A DNA stretch of 64,000 nt from Collinsella aerofaciens. GTDB lineage: Bacteria; Actinomycetota; Coriobacteriia; Coriobacteriales; Coriobacteriaceae. The stretch spans positions 1 through 64,000 of the forward strand of contig NZ_JADNGN010000008.1 in NCBI RefSeq assembly GCF_015553355.1, written 5' to 3'. This document shows, piece by piece, positions 8,518 through 16,626 of this stretch (positions are counted from its first letter, which is position 1; each line of letters opens with the position of its first letter). The notes beneath the pieces are model-generated. The model saw nothing but the letters and a program-made list of their open reading frames with translations. It searched no databases and had not been told where the DNA came from. Position numbers and translations under genes: made by a program.

Positions 8518-9738
8518 TTATCCTTCCCACTCTAATTGGGAATCCTCCGATGCGCCTTCGCACGCTCGCACGACCTCGATACCATGCGAGCGTGCGAACT
8601 CGACGAGCTCTGCGTTGCGTGCGTTTATAGTGCCGAAGGCGGCGGGGCACACGATAAGGAGCACGCAGTGGACGAGGAGCTCTTTGGCGCGGGCTATGGT
8701 TTTATCCCCGATCGGCTCGAAGGCGCGCTCGGCCACGCATTCCGTCGCCAGGTCGCGCGCGAGCTCGCAGTCGATGTCCCCTTCGTGCAGAACGCCCGCG
8801 TAGAACGCCTTGCCCTGCCGAATGAGCTGGCGAAACACAGCCGACCCCGTACCTGCGCCGGCGATGACGAACGTGTGCGCATCGCCGTGTGGGCGCCCAA
8901 TTTCCACGCTGCCGAAGCGCTCGTTGAAGGTGCCATGTTGAAGGCCGTAGAGCTCGCCAATTGTCTCGCGCGTGAATATGTCCTCGGGTGCGCCGGCGCG
9001 GAAGACCCGGCCGTCCTTCACGCAAATCACCTTGTCGGCGCTTTTCTGCGCGAGCTCGAGTTCGTGGATGGACATGATGACAGCAACATTCCGCGATTTC
9101 GCAAGGTGGCGAAGTATTCGCAGCAGGTCGATCTGGTAGCGGATATCGAGATACGACGTGGGCTCGTCGAGCACGAGCACACGCGGATCCTGCGCGATGG
9201 CGCGTGCGAGCATGACGCGCTGGCGTTGCCCATCGCTTATCTGCATGAAGTCGCGCTCGGCGAACTCTTCCACATGTGCGGTTTTCATGGCCTCGTCGAC
9301 CCGACTATGGTCGTCGGGCGAGAGTGTGCCCATTCGCCCGGTGTAGGGATGCCTTCCCGCCTCTATGATATCGCGGCAGGTGAGGAGCTCGGTCCGGGGT
9401 CGATCTGTCAGCATAACGGCAAGGTTCCTTGCGAACTCCGCCGTCTTCCATCGGGAAATCTCCCGCCCGTCGAGCTCGACCGCGCCGGCAAGCGGTGCCA
9501 GATGGCGTGTGATGGTTTTCAAGATGGTCGACTTGCCCGAGCCGTTCGGCCCGATGAGCGCCACGACGTCGCCCGCGCGAACCTCCAGCTCGACGCCTTC
9601 GACTACGACCTTCTTGTCGTAGCCCGCCGACAGGTCGCTTATGCGGAAAAGCGGCGCTCCGTCAGCCTTCGTTGCGACCGGGGTTTCGAGGTTCGACTCC
9701 CCTCTGAGCGTTTTGGGCCGCGGCATGAATTCCCCCAT
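8518..9738 (-). CDS. ABC transporter ATPase (FecE/BtuD type) with extra C-terminal domain
   Basis: Energises uptake through the adjacent FecCD-type permease. Residues about 30-265 are a standard ATPase: Walker A GPNGSGKST, signature ISDGQRQR (S-D-G-Q in place of S-G-G-Q), Walker B VLVLDEPTSYLD, and a switch His in MSIHE. Residues about 275-406 are an added Rossmann-like region (TFVIAGAGTGSAVFRQL...) that I cannot assign. Total length is 406, against roughly 260 for the family. It starts immediately after the permease stop, so translation is coupled. It is the last gene of the riboswitch-controlled minus-strand unit. Likely cargo is a corrinoid, metal or tetrapyrrole. Confidence 0.88.
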   Translation of the reverse strand: MGEFMPRPKTLRGESNLETPVATKADGAPLFRISDLSAGYDKKVVVEGVELEVRAGDVVALIGPNGSGKSTILKTITRHLAPLAGAVELDGREISRWKTAEFARNLAVMLTDRPRTELLTCRDIIEAGRHPYTGRMGTLSPDDHSRVDEAMKTAHVEEFAERDFMQISDGQRQRVMLARAIAQDPRVLVLDEPTSYLDIRYQIDLLRILRHLAKSRNVAVIMSIHELELAQKSADKVICVKDGRVFRAGAPEDIFTRETIGELYGLQHGTFNERFGSVEIGRPHGDAHTFVIAGAGTGSAVFRQLIRQGKAFYAGVLHEGDIDCELARDLATECVAERAFEPIGDKTIARAKELLVHCVLLIVCPAAFGTINARNAELVEFARSHGIEVVRACEGASEDSQLEWEG

Positions 9739-10779
9739 CTACCTCACACGTTTCTTCAACATGAGTGCGATAACCACCGGCGCGCCGAAGATGGCGGTGA
9801 CGGCGCTGATGGAAAGCTCGACGGGGGAGAACAGCGTGCGCGCGATCAAATCGCAGCCCGCGCAGAAGATGGCGCCTCCCAAGAAGCACGCAGGAATCAC
9901 GCGGATAGGCTTCGACGACTTCAGCGCCGACTTAACGAGATGCGGAACCGCGATGCCTACGAACGACACCGGACCAGCGAACGCGGTCACGCAGGCGGAG
10001 AGCATGCTCGCTAGAAGGACGAGCACCACGCGGAAGCGTGCGACGTTCACGCCGACGCTTTTCGCGTAGGCTTCTCCCAGCTGGAAGGCGGAAAGGGGCT
10101 TCGATATCGCGAATACGCATGCGCTCACGGTGATCACCACGACCGCGATGACCGCGATGTCGTCCCAGCTCGAACCCGAGAAGCTACCCGAAGACCAGTT
10201 GTGCAGGTTCACGATGGACTGGTCGTCGGCGAAGGCGATGAGGAAGTTCGTCGCCGCCGAGCAGATGTATCCCACCATGACGCCCGCCACGATGAGTATG
10301 GCCATGGAACTTATGCGCCGTGCGATGAGGAGCACGAAGCCGATGGTGATAAGCGATCCCAGAAACGCTGCGGCCACCATGGCCGGCGAGGACATGGCCT
10401 GGTTCGCGCCCAGAAGCACGATCATCGTAAGCGCGACGACGAACTTTGCGCCCGAGGAGACGCCCAAGATGAACGGGTCGGCGATGGGGTTGTTGAAAAA
10501 CGTCTGCAGCAGGAACCCGGAGAGCGAAAGTGCCCCGCCGAGAAGCACGGCTGAAAGCACGCGCGGCAGGCGAATCTCCCAGATGACTTGGCTTTCCATG
10601 GAATTGGCCGCGCCGCCCGAAAGGATGCCGGGGATGTGGTCTGCGGGCACGAGCACGCTCCCGATGCACAGGTTGGCCCCGACGAGCACGATGAGGACAA
10701 CAGCGAGCAGCGCCGTCACGACGCGACACCGTGCGACGCGCCCCGATTCGTCGTATGCCATGGAAAGTCGGCTTCTCAT
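9739..10779 (-). CDS. FecCD/BtuC-type ABC permease
   Basis: A 346-residue transmembrane subunit of an iron-siderophore/heme/vitamin B12 importer, with about ten hydrophobic helices. Family landmarks are RLPRVLSAVLLGGALSLSG, NPIADPFILGVSSGA and the late cytoplasmic-loop motif FVGIAVPHLVK. It lies between the binding protein and the ATPase, four bases after the former. Substrate specificity cannot be read from the permease; the cobalamin riboswitch upstream points to a corrinoid or its precursors. Confidence 0.92.
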   Translation of the reverse strand: MRSRLSMAYDESGRVARCRVVTALLAVVLIVLVGANLCIGSVLVPADHIPGILSGGAANSMESQVIWEIRLPRVLSAVLLGGALSLSGFLLQTFFNNPIADPFILGVSSGAKFVVALTMIVLLGANQAMSSPAMVAAAFLGSLITIGFVLLIARRISSMAILIVAGVMVGYICSAATNFLIAFADDQSIVNLHNWSSGSFSGSSWDDIAVIAVVVITVSACVFAISKPLSAFQLGEAYAKSVGVNVARFRVVLVLLASMLSACVTAFAGPVSFVGIAVPHLVKSALKSSKPIRVIPACFLGGAIFCAGCDLIARTLFSPVELSISAVTAIFGAPVVIALMLKKRVR

Positions 10780-10783
10780 GGTG

Positions 10784-12355
10784 CTAGCCGAGCTTCCTCA
10801 GATAATGGAAGTCGCTCGCGTCATCGCCGGTGAACGCCCCGTGCAGCTCGTCGATAATGTCGGCGGTAGAAGTCATCTGCTGGTACATGTCGGCGCTTGT
10901 GACCCAGACGTTGCCGTTCTTCACGGCTTTGAACTGCGACAATAGCGCGTTTTTGCTTACGAAGTCGTTTAAGGTGGCAACCGATTCGTCGATGGTGCCG
11001 TTGTAGACGATGATGTCGGCATCCTTCGCCGTCGCGTAGAAGCGCTCCATTTCGAGCGTTACTGACGAACCTGACGTCGACGCCGTCTGCGCGTCATCGA
11101 GCGCGTAGTTGCCGCCTGCAAGCTCGATCATCTGCGCCACGTAGTCGCCCGCCCGCCGCGTGACGGCGGCCCCGTTTGAGTTAATGTAGAAATGCGCCAC
11201 GGTTTTACCTGACGACGCGAGCCCCGACGTTTGCTCGACGCGGGCCTTCTGCTCGTTGAACAGGTGCGCGGCCTCGTCTTCCTTGTCGAGCAGGACGCCG
11301 AAAAGCTTAATCCACTCGACGCGCCCGAGTGCTTCAGGCTCGCTCGACGACTGTTCGGTGAGCACGACGAGTCCGAGTTTCTGCAGCTTTTCCTTCACAT
11401 CGGGTGTGTGGTTGATCATGGTGTTCTCGATGGCGAGCGTGCAGCCCGAGGCCGATATTCGCTCGTAGTCGGGCGCGCTGTACTTGCCGCCGTAGGCGAT
11501 CGCCCCACTTTCGAGTGCGCTTTTGAAGCCCGCGACCGAGCAATCGTCGGCCTTCGTGCCCGACATGATGATATTGTCGTTCGCATCGAGCGCGTCTACC
11601 AGGCACATCGTCGCCGACGACACGAGGTACACCTTGTTGGCGGGGCGCCTTATGACCGCGATGTCAGAGCTCAACCCATCAGGTACCTTCTCATCCTGCG
11701 GTACCACGAGGAAGCGCTCCCCGTTCGAAACGCAGATAAGCCGCAGGCCGCCTTCGAACTCGTCGACAGTGAAGTGCTTGGCGTATTCAAGCTGAAGCGT
11801 CCCCGTCGGCTCCCAGCCGCAGCCCAAATCTGGGTTGTGGAAGTCGGCCGCGGCGCTTGAAGCCGTTCCCGCGGGGGAGTCGCCGCTTGCATCGTCGCCC
11901 GATTTCTCCTTCATGGTGGATGAGTCGAAGCGGAGCGTGTAGTCGATGGTGTGCGGCGTCGACATGGCGACGGTCTCGGCCGACACGGCGATGTCCTCGT
12001 CGAGCGTGACGGGTATCTCGAACGTGGAGTTGCCGCCGTCGTTTATGGGCGCGTAGTCCACGCCGTCGACGGTCATCTTGTCGTAGTTCGAACTCGACCA
12101 GGTGATGGTCGCGGTGTAGGTGTCGCCATCCTTCACAATTGTGGTTGGTGAGGCGATGCTTGCGCGCCCTGACCCGCCGGAAAGCGAGACGCTCACAGTG
12201 TATTCCTGAGAGCCCGTCGTGGCACCGGTCGCGTTCGGGCTCGCACTGCACCCCGCGAAGGGAAGCGCGAACAGGGCGACGAGAACGCAGGCGATCGCGC
12301 GCACCGCGATGCTGCGACGCTTCCTGCTTTCCCCCTTGGGAAGAATCGACCGCAT
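10784..12355 (-). CDS. lipoprotein substrate-binding protein (BtuF/FecB-like) with extra N-terminal beta domain
   Basis: A 523-residue surface lipoprotein: basic N-terminus, hydrophobic segment and lipobox LPFAGC at about residue 36. Residues about 45-150 resemble the adjacent lipoprotein at 12360-12893 (WSSSNYDKM..., FEIPV-LDED, then IDYTLRFDS near the end). Residues about 190-515 look like a class III binding protein (ISASGCTLAIENTMI; VEWIKLFGVLLDKEDEA; GNVWVTSADMYQQM). The protein is much longer than the roughly 300 residues of ordinary BtuF. It is expected to capture substrate outside the cell and deliver it to the permease encoded four bases downstream. Confidence 0.78.
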   Translation of the reverse strand: MRSILPKGESRKRRSIAVRAIACVLVALFALPFAGCSASPNATGATTGSQEYTVSVSLSGGSGRASIASPTTIVKDGDTYTATITWSSSNYDKMTVDGVDYAPINDGGNSTFEIPVTLDEDIAVSAETVAMSTPHTIDYTLRFDSSTMKEKSGDDASGDSPAGTASSAAADFHNPDLGCGWEPTGTLQLEYAKHFTVDEFEGGLRLICVSNGERFLVVPQDEKVPDGLSSDIAVIRRPANKVYLVSSATMCLVDALDANDNIIMSGTKADDCSVAGFKSALESGAIAYGGKYSAPDYERISASGCTLAIENTMINHTPDVKEKLQKLGLVVLTEQSSSEPEALGRVEWIKLFGVLLDKEDEAAHLFNEQKARVEQTSGLASSGKTVAHFYINSNGAAVTRRAGDYVAQMIELAGGNYALDDAQTASTSGSSVTLEMERFYATAKDADIIVYNGTIDESVATLNDFVSKNALLSQFKAVKNGNVWVTSADMYQQMTSTADIIDELHGAFTGDDASDFHYLRKLG

Positions 12356-12359
12356 GGCG

Positions 12360-12893
12360 TTACTTCAGTGCGTCGGCGCGCAGATCGACGCCGGCGGATT
12401 CGAACACGAGCGTGCGGTCGTACCACTGCTCTTTTCTAATACTCCACGCGGCGCAGGCGGTGTCCTCGTCGAGCGCTTCAACGGGCACGTCGTAGGTGTA
12501 CTTGCCTTCCGCGTTTTCCACATAGGGGATGAAGTCGGCCTCGCTCGCGGCGGCAGCCTCGTCGCCCGTGCCCATGAAGAGCTTGCCGTAGCCCGTGCCG
12601 GAAAGCGTCATCACGCAGTGCATGGAGCCGTTTTCCACGATGAGCTGGGCGTCCACAATCCTGAACATGTTCGAGCTGGAATCTACGGTGATCGGATAGG
12701 TGCCGTCGGCCACCTTGTCGGCGGTGATGGGGGCAGCGCTTGCGCCCTCGGGCGCATCGGCCGCCTGTTCGGTCTTTTCCTGGGAATCGGCATCGCTTGC
12801 CTTTGCGCTGTCGATTGAATTTCCGCCGCAGCCGGCGAGCGAGAACGCGAAAAGCGCCGCCGACAGGGCGAAGGCGAGGGTTTTCTTCAACAT
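12360..12893 (-). CDS. small lipoprotein, probable substrate-relay partner of the importer
   Basis: A 177-residue protein with signal peptide and lipobox FSLAGCGG (Cys about 21), an acidic/Ala-rich linker and one beta-rich domain (about 60-175) containing DGTYPITVDS, LSGTGYGKLFMGTG, YTYDVPVEALDEDT and WYDRTLVFES. The same pattern is visible in the N-terminal part of the next protein. ATG 12893 follows a GGAACCCCTCC leader; the upstream frame lacks a ribosome-binding site. The pattern recalls small ligand-binding domains in iron/heme uptake loci, but I cannot name the family with certainty. Confidence 0.7.
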   Translation of the reverse strand: MLKKTLAFALSAALFAFSLAGCGGNSIDSAKASDADSQEKTEQAADAPEGASAAPITADKVADGTYPITVDSSSNMFRIVDAQLIVENGSMHCVMTLSGTGYGKLFMGTGDEAAAASEADFIPYVENAEGKYTYDVPVEALDEDTACAAWSIRKEQWYDRTLVFESAGVDLRADALK

Positions 12894-12955
12894 GGAGGGG
12901 TTCCTTTCAATCGCTTCGACCGCCCGCGCCGTGCGGTGGGCGGGCGGGATGCGAA

Positions 12956-13002
12956 TGCAACGGGCATGCACCGTCAGTCGGGGAAGGCGCATGCCCGTTG
13001 CA
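12956..13002. repeat. intercistronic hairpin after cbiK
   Basis: A 14-bp perfect stem, 12956-12969 with 12989-13002, and a 19-base loop. There is no T-run. On the minus strand it lies between cbiK and the lipoprotein gene and could act as a processing or stability element. Confidence 0.8.
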
Positions 13003-13037
13003 CGGGGACGCGACCGGCGCCCCCGTGCGCGGCGAGT

Positions 13038-13964
13038 TTACAGCTTGGCGATGGCGTCGTCCACGTGCGAGACGTAGATGTCGTCGACCGCGACGTTCTG
13101 TCCCAGACCCTGGAGCAGGCACGTCACTTCGAAGCCGGCGGCCACGAACTTCGCAGCCCAGCTGTCGGGGTCGGTCTCGTCTGCCATGTCGTTGTTCGCG
13201 TGGTCGCCCGCGACCACCATGAACGGCGCGAGCACGGCCTTCTTGTAGCCTGCGGCGCTCGCGGCGGCGATAACATCCTCGCAGGTCGGTTCAGCCTCGA
13301 CGGTGCCGACGAAGAACTGCGTCAAGCCCTCGTTCTTAAACACTTCCTGCATCTTGGCATAGTCGGCGTTGGAATCGGCTTCGGTGCCGTGGCCCATGAG
13401 GCACAGCGCCGTCTTGCCGTCGTCGAAGGACGCCATGTTCTCCTTAATGGCGGCGGCCACCTTCTTGTAGTCGTCGTCGGAGGTGAGCAGCGGGTCGCCG
13501 AGCGAGATCTTGTCGAACTTGTCGGCGTACTTGTCGAGCTCGTCTTTCACGTCGGCGTATTCCAGGCCAGCCATGAGATGCGTCGGCTGCACGACGATTT
13601 CCTTCACGCCGTCTTCCACGCAGCGGTCGAGCGCCTCGGTCATGTTGTCGATCGTGATGCCGTCGCGCTTCTTCAGCTTGTCGATGATGATCTGCGCGGT
13701 GAAGGCGCGGCGGATGTCGTAGTCCTGCCAGTACTTCTCGCGGATAGCGTCTTCGATGGCGCCGATGGTGATGTGGCGCGAGTCGTTGTAGCTCGTGCCG
13801 AAGCTCGTGACGAGGATGACCGGCTTCACGGCCTTCTCCTTTTCGCTCGATTTCTCGGAACTCGCGGAGGTGCTGGAGCAGCCCGCGAGCGCGACTCCGG
13901 CGAGCGCGAAGGCTCCGGTTGCTGCGGCGCCCATGAAGCCGCGGCGTGACATCTGGTCGGACAT
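13038..13964 (-). CDS. cbiK: exported sirohydrochlorin cobaltochelatase (CbiK type)
   Basis: CbiK inserts Co2+ into sirohydrochlorin at the start of the anaerobic B12 pathway. Here the protein has an export signal: a twin-arginine-like SRRGFMGAA followed by a hydrophobic stretch and lipobox ALAGCSS. The chelatase core (about residues 45-308) keeps the metal-binding histidines in MGHG and AGDHANND, plus SFGTSYNDSR and VVQPTHLMAG. ATG 13964 follows GAGGAAAGGA; the upstream frame is the riboswitch leader. It heads a minus-strand unit with a binding protein, permease and ATPase. An external chelatase suggests a role in metal or tetrapyrrole uptake rather than, or besides, biosynthesis. Confidence 0.88.
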   Translation of the reverse strand: MSDQMSRRGFMGAAATGAFALAGVALAGCSSTSASSEKSSEKEKAVKPVILVTSFGTSYNDSRHITIGAIEDAIREKYWQDYDIRRAFTAQIIIDKLKKRDGITIDNMTEALDRCVEDGVKEIVVQPTHLMAGLEYADVKDELDKYADKFDKISLGDPLLTSDDDYKKVAAAIKENMASFDDGKTALCLMGHGTEADSNADYAKMQEVFKNEGLTQFFVGTVEAEPTCEDVIAAASAAGYKKAVLAPFMVVAGDHANNDMADETDPDSWAAKFVAAGFEVTCLLQGLGQNVAVDDIYVSHVDDAIAKL

Positions 13965-14059
13965 GGTTTTTCCTTTCCTCGGTTTGCCGGTCCCCCGGCG
14001 ACAGTTGCTTGTCGGCACAAGCGAAAGAAAAGCGCACCCCTCGGGGTTCACAAGGAGCT

Positions 14060-14210
14060 AACGCCACGGCGATGCCGTGAGGAAAAGGCGAAGCAGTCTG
14101 GCTTGGGGCGCGAGGCGGTTCGCCCGTGCGTCCTATACAGTAATGTCCCTTGCCCAGGATTCCCACCTGGTTCCCTCCGCAAGCCAGCGCGGGCTGTGCG
14201 GGCGCCGCGC
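14060..14210 (-). promoter_or_regulatory. cobalamin riboswitch
   Basis: On the minus strand the leader reads GGGAA-CC-AGGTGGGAATCCTGG, then GGGACATTACTGT, later AAGCCAGACTGC and a hairpin CACGGC-ATC-GCCGTG (14065-14079). This is the order and spacing of the B12-box, P6-J6/3 region and L13 hairpin of cobalamin riboswitches. It is about 100 bases ahead of the cbiK start and should lower expression of cbiK and the importer when cobalamin is present. The rest of 13965-14422 holds the divergent leader of cbiF (a TATGAT at 14258-14263 could be its -10). I see no second aptamer there. Confidence 0.85.
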
Positions 14211-14422
14211 CGGTCATTTCCTTTTATCCGATTGTCATATGCTCGTTGCCGAATCTTTTACTATGATAGTGGGCACTTTTGAACGTGTCAAAGCCAGGGC
14301 GGGCGGCATTGCGCCTCCTGCCTGCGTATTTGCGCCGATTGCCGCTGCGGGCGCCGTGTTTTGGCCGCTGCGCGAATGGCAGCGTAAACGGTTGCGATGA
14401 GAAACGGGAAGGGAAGGCTCGG

Positions 14423-15214
14423 ATGATTCATATCGTTGGCGCTGGCTCGGGCGCCGCCGACCTTATCACGCTGCGCGGGGCGCGCCTTTTGCGCGCGGCC
14501 GACGTGGTCGTTTGGGCGGGGAGCCTTGTGAACCCCGAGCTGCTCGCCGAGTGCAAGGAATCCTGCATCGTCTACGACAGCGCGCACATGACCTTGGAGG
14601 AAGTGCTCGACGTGATGTGCGCGGCAGATGCGCGGGGCGAGGAAGTGGTGCGCCTGCACACGGGCGACCCGTGCCTGTACGGCGCCATCCAGGAGCAGAT
14701 GGACGCGCTCGACGCGCGCGGCGTGGACTACGAGGTGGTGCCCGGCGTGTCGAGCTTTTGCGGTGCCGCGGCGGCGCTTCGCCAGGAATATACGCTGCCG
14801 GGAATCAGCCAGTCGGTCGTGATCACGCGGCTTTCCGGGCGCACCCCCATGCCCGCGGGCGAGGGCATGCGCACCATGGCGGAAAGCGGCTCGACTATGG
14901 TCATCTTCCTGAGCTCGGGTATGCTCGCCGAGCTTTCCGCCGAGCTTTTGGCCGCGGGCCGCAGCTCCGATGAGCCGGCGGCGCTCGTGTACAAGGCGAC
15001 CTGGCCTGAGGAGCGCGTGGTGCGATGCACAGTGGGCACGCTCGCCGATGCGGGCGCGCGAGAGGGCATCGACCGCACGGCGCTCGTGGTGGTGGGCCGC
15101 GTGCTCGGAGCTCGCGGCAGGCTTGCACACAACGGCGCGCAAGCGGAGTCGTACGAGCGCAGCAAGCTTTACGACCCTTCGTTTTCCACGGGGTATCGGA
15201 AGGCGAGCAGCTAG
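14423..15214 (+). CDS. cbiF: cobalt-precorrin-4 C11-methyltransferase
   Basis: Methylates C11 of cobalt-precorrin-4 with S-adenosylmethionine. 263 residues; the fold signature is plain: IHIVGAGSGAADLITLRG at the N-terminus, VVWAGSLVNPELL, HTGDPCLYGAI, and the typical CbiF string VPGVSSFCGAAAAL followed by LTLPG-like YTLPGISQ. ATG 14423 follows GGAAGGGAAGG; the longer frame from 14279 lacks a ribosome-binding site. It is the first gene of the plus-strand cobalamin operon, divergent from cbiK. Confidence 0.95.
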   Translation: MIHIVGAGSGAADLITLRGARLLRAADVVVWAGSLVNPELLAECKESCIVYDSAHMTLEEVLDVMCAADARGEEVVRLHTGDPCLYGAIQEQMDALDARGVDYEVVPGVSSFCGAAAALRQEYTLPGISQSVVITRLSGRTPMPAGEGMRTMAESGSTMVIFLSSGMLAELSAELLAAGRSSDEPAALVYKATWPEERVVRCTVGTLADAGAREGIDRTALVVVGRVLGARGRLAHNGAQAESYERSKLYDPSFSTGYRKASS

Positions 15215-15215
15215 C

Positions 15216-16400
15216 GTGGCCTTCGAGCACTACATATATACCGGGACGACCCGCCTGCGCTGCGGCTACACCACGGGGAGCTGCGCCGCGCTCGCGGCGA
15301 AGGCGGCCTGCGAGATGCTCTTGTCACGAAAGCCCGTCGGCCTCGTGTCGATCGTCACCCCCGGCGGGCTGCCCGTCGAGGCGAACGTGGTCGACGCATG
15401 CATCGGCGAGGGGTGCGCCCAGTGTGCCGTGCGAAAGGACGCAGGCGACGATGCCGATGTGACCGACGGCGTGCTCGTGTACGCGCGCGTGGAACATGCG
15501 GGGTCGGGCACGGGCGCTGCGGGCAGCAAGGACGTACCCGCGCACGAATCGGAAGTTTCCGTCGACGGCGGCGTGGGCGTGGGGCGCGTGACGTTGCCCG
15601 GGCTCGAGCAGCCGGTGGGGGCGGCCGCCATCAACGCGACGCCGCGCGCGATGATCACTTCGGCGGTGCGCGAGGTGTGCGCCGTGCACGGCTTTTCTGG
15701 AGATATTGCTGTGACAATTTCGGTACCCGAGGGTGTTGCCCTTGCCGAAAAGACCTTCAACCCGCACCTGGGGATAAAGGACGGCATCTCCATCCTGGGC
15801 ACGACGGGCATCGTCGAGCCGCGCAGCCTCGCTGCCTTGCGCGACAGTATCGAGCTCGAGATCCGGCAGCATGCGGCTATGGGGCGGTGCGGAGTCGTGC
15901 TCACGCCCGGCAACTACGGCGGGCAGTTCATCTCGGGGCATTTCCACCTAAACGGTGCGCCGGTGGTCTTCATCTCCAACTTCGTGGGCGATGCGATTGA
16001 TTGCTGCATTCGCGAGGGATTTACCAATGTCCTTCTTGTGGGACACATCGGCAAGTTGGTGAAGGTCGCGGGCGGTATCATGGACACCCATTCGCGTACC
16101 GCCGACTGCCGCGCGGAGATTCTGGCCGCTCACGCGGCCATGGCCGGCGCGGGCGCGAAGACCGTGCGCGAGATCATGACGTCCGTCACGACCACGGCGG
16201 CACTCGAGGTAATCGAGGCCGCCGGCGTGGGGGACGCTGCGTGCGCCTCGCTCGCTGCGGCAATCGAGGACAGGTTGCGCCGCCGCGCGGCGGGCGCATG
16301 CGACATCGCCGCGGTCGTGTTCGACGCCGAGCGCCGCGAGCTTTTCCGCACGTCGGGCGCCGATGCAGTTATCGGGGTATTGGGGGCGACGTATGAGTAA
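15216..16400 (+). CDS. cbiD: cobalt-precorrin-5B C1-methyltransferase
   Basis: CbiD methylates C1 during anaerobic ring contraction. 394 residues; LRCGYTTGSCAALAAKAA near the start is the family hallmark, followed by VTIPGG-like VTPGGLPV, and EGVALAEKTFNPHLGIKDGISILGTTGI. The start is GTG 15216, one base after the cbiF stop; it directly gives VAFEHYIYTGTTRLRCG. The C-terminus overlaps the next gene by eight bases (ATGAGTAA), implying coupled translation. Confidence 0.95.
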   Translation: MAFEHYIYTGTTRLRCGYTTGSCAALAAKAACEMLLSRKPVGLVSIVTPGGLPVEANVVDACIGEGCAQCAVRKDAGDDADVTDGVLVYARVEHAGSGTGAAGSKDVPAHESEVSVDGGVGVGRVTLPGLEQPVGAAAINATPRAMITSAVREVCAVHGFSGDIAVTISVPEGVALAEKTFNPHLGIKDGISILGTTGIVEPRSLAALRDSIELEIRQHAAMGRCGVVLTPGNYGGQFISGHFHLNGAPVVFISNFVGDAIDCCIREGFTNVLLVGHIGKLVKVAGGIMDTHSRTADCRAEILAAHAAMAGAGAKTVREIMTSVTTTAALEVIEAAGVGDAACASLAAAIEDRLRRRAAGACDIAAVVFDAERRELFRTSGADAVIGVLGATYE

Positions 16401-16626
16401 AGGCGTGCTGTACGAGGTGGGCCGCGCAATCGGCTGGCCGGGGACGAAGGTGGTCATGAAGGCGCGCCGCTCGCTTGCGGACACGAAGCGCATTCTTCGC
16501 GAGGAGGGCGCCTTTGACGGTGCCGAGCTCGTAGAGGACTGTGGGCTTCCGGGCGAGCGCGTGTACCGCTCGCTTGACGATGTGCCCGATCGGGGCAGCT
16601 ACTTCTCGACGATGGTGGTGCGCTAG
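16393..16626 (+). pseudogene. cbiL: internally deleted cobalt-precorrin-2 C20-methyltransferase (CbiL remnant)
   Basis: Only 77 residues, against about 230 for CbiL. The first ten, MSKGVLYEVG, look like the CbiL start (usually ...LYGVGVGPGDPE). The rest, from TKVVMKARRSL through ELVEDCGLPGERVYRSLDDV to YFSTMVVR, match the CbiL C-terminus. The S-adenosylmethionine-binding loop and middle domain are missing. Start and stop are neatly coupled to cbiD and cbiG, so the deletion kept the reading frame. It cannot methylate alone; either a full CbiL is encoded elsewhere or this pathway is broken at C20 methylation. Confidence 0.75.

Noticed and set aside
8536-10014. Plus-strand open frame of 492 codons opposite the ABC ATPase and permease
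   Set aside because: Antisense shadow; no motif, and Walker motifs are on the minus strand.
14220-14422. Possible second cobalamin riboswitch before cbiF
   Set aside because: An AAAGCCAGG word and GC-rich stems are present, but the B12-box and GGTG/ACTGT core are missing on this strand.
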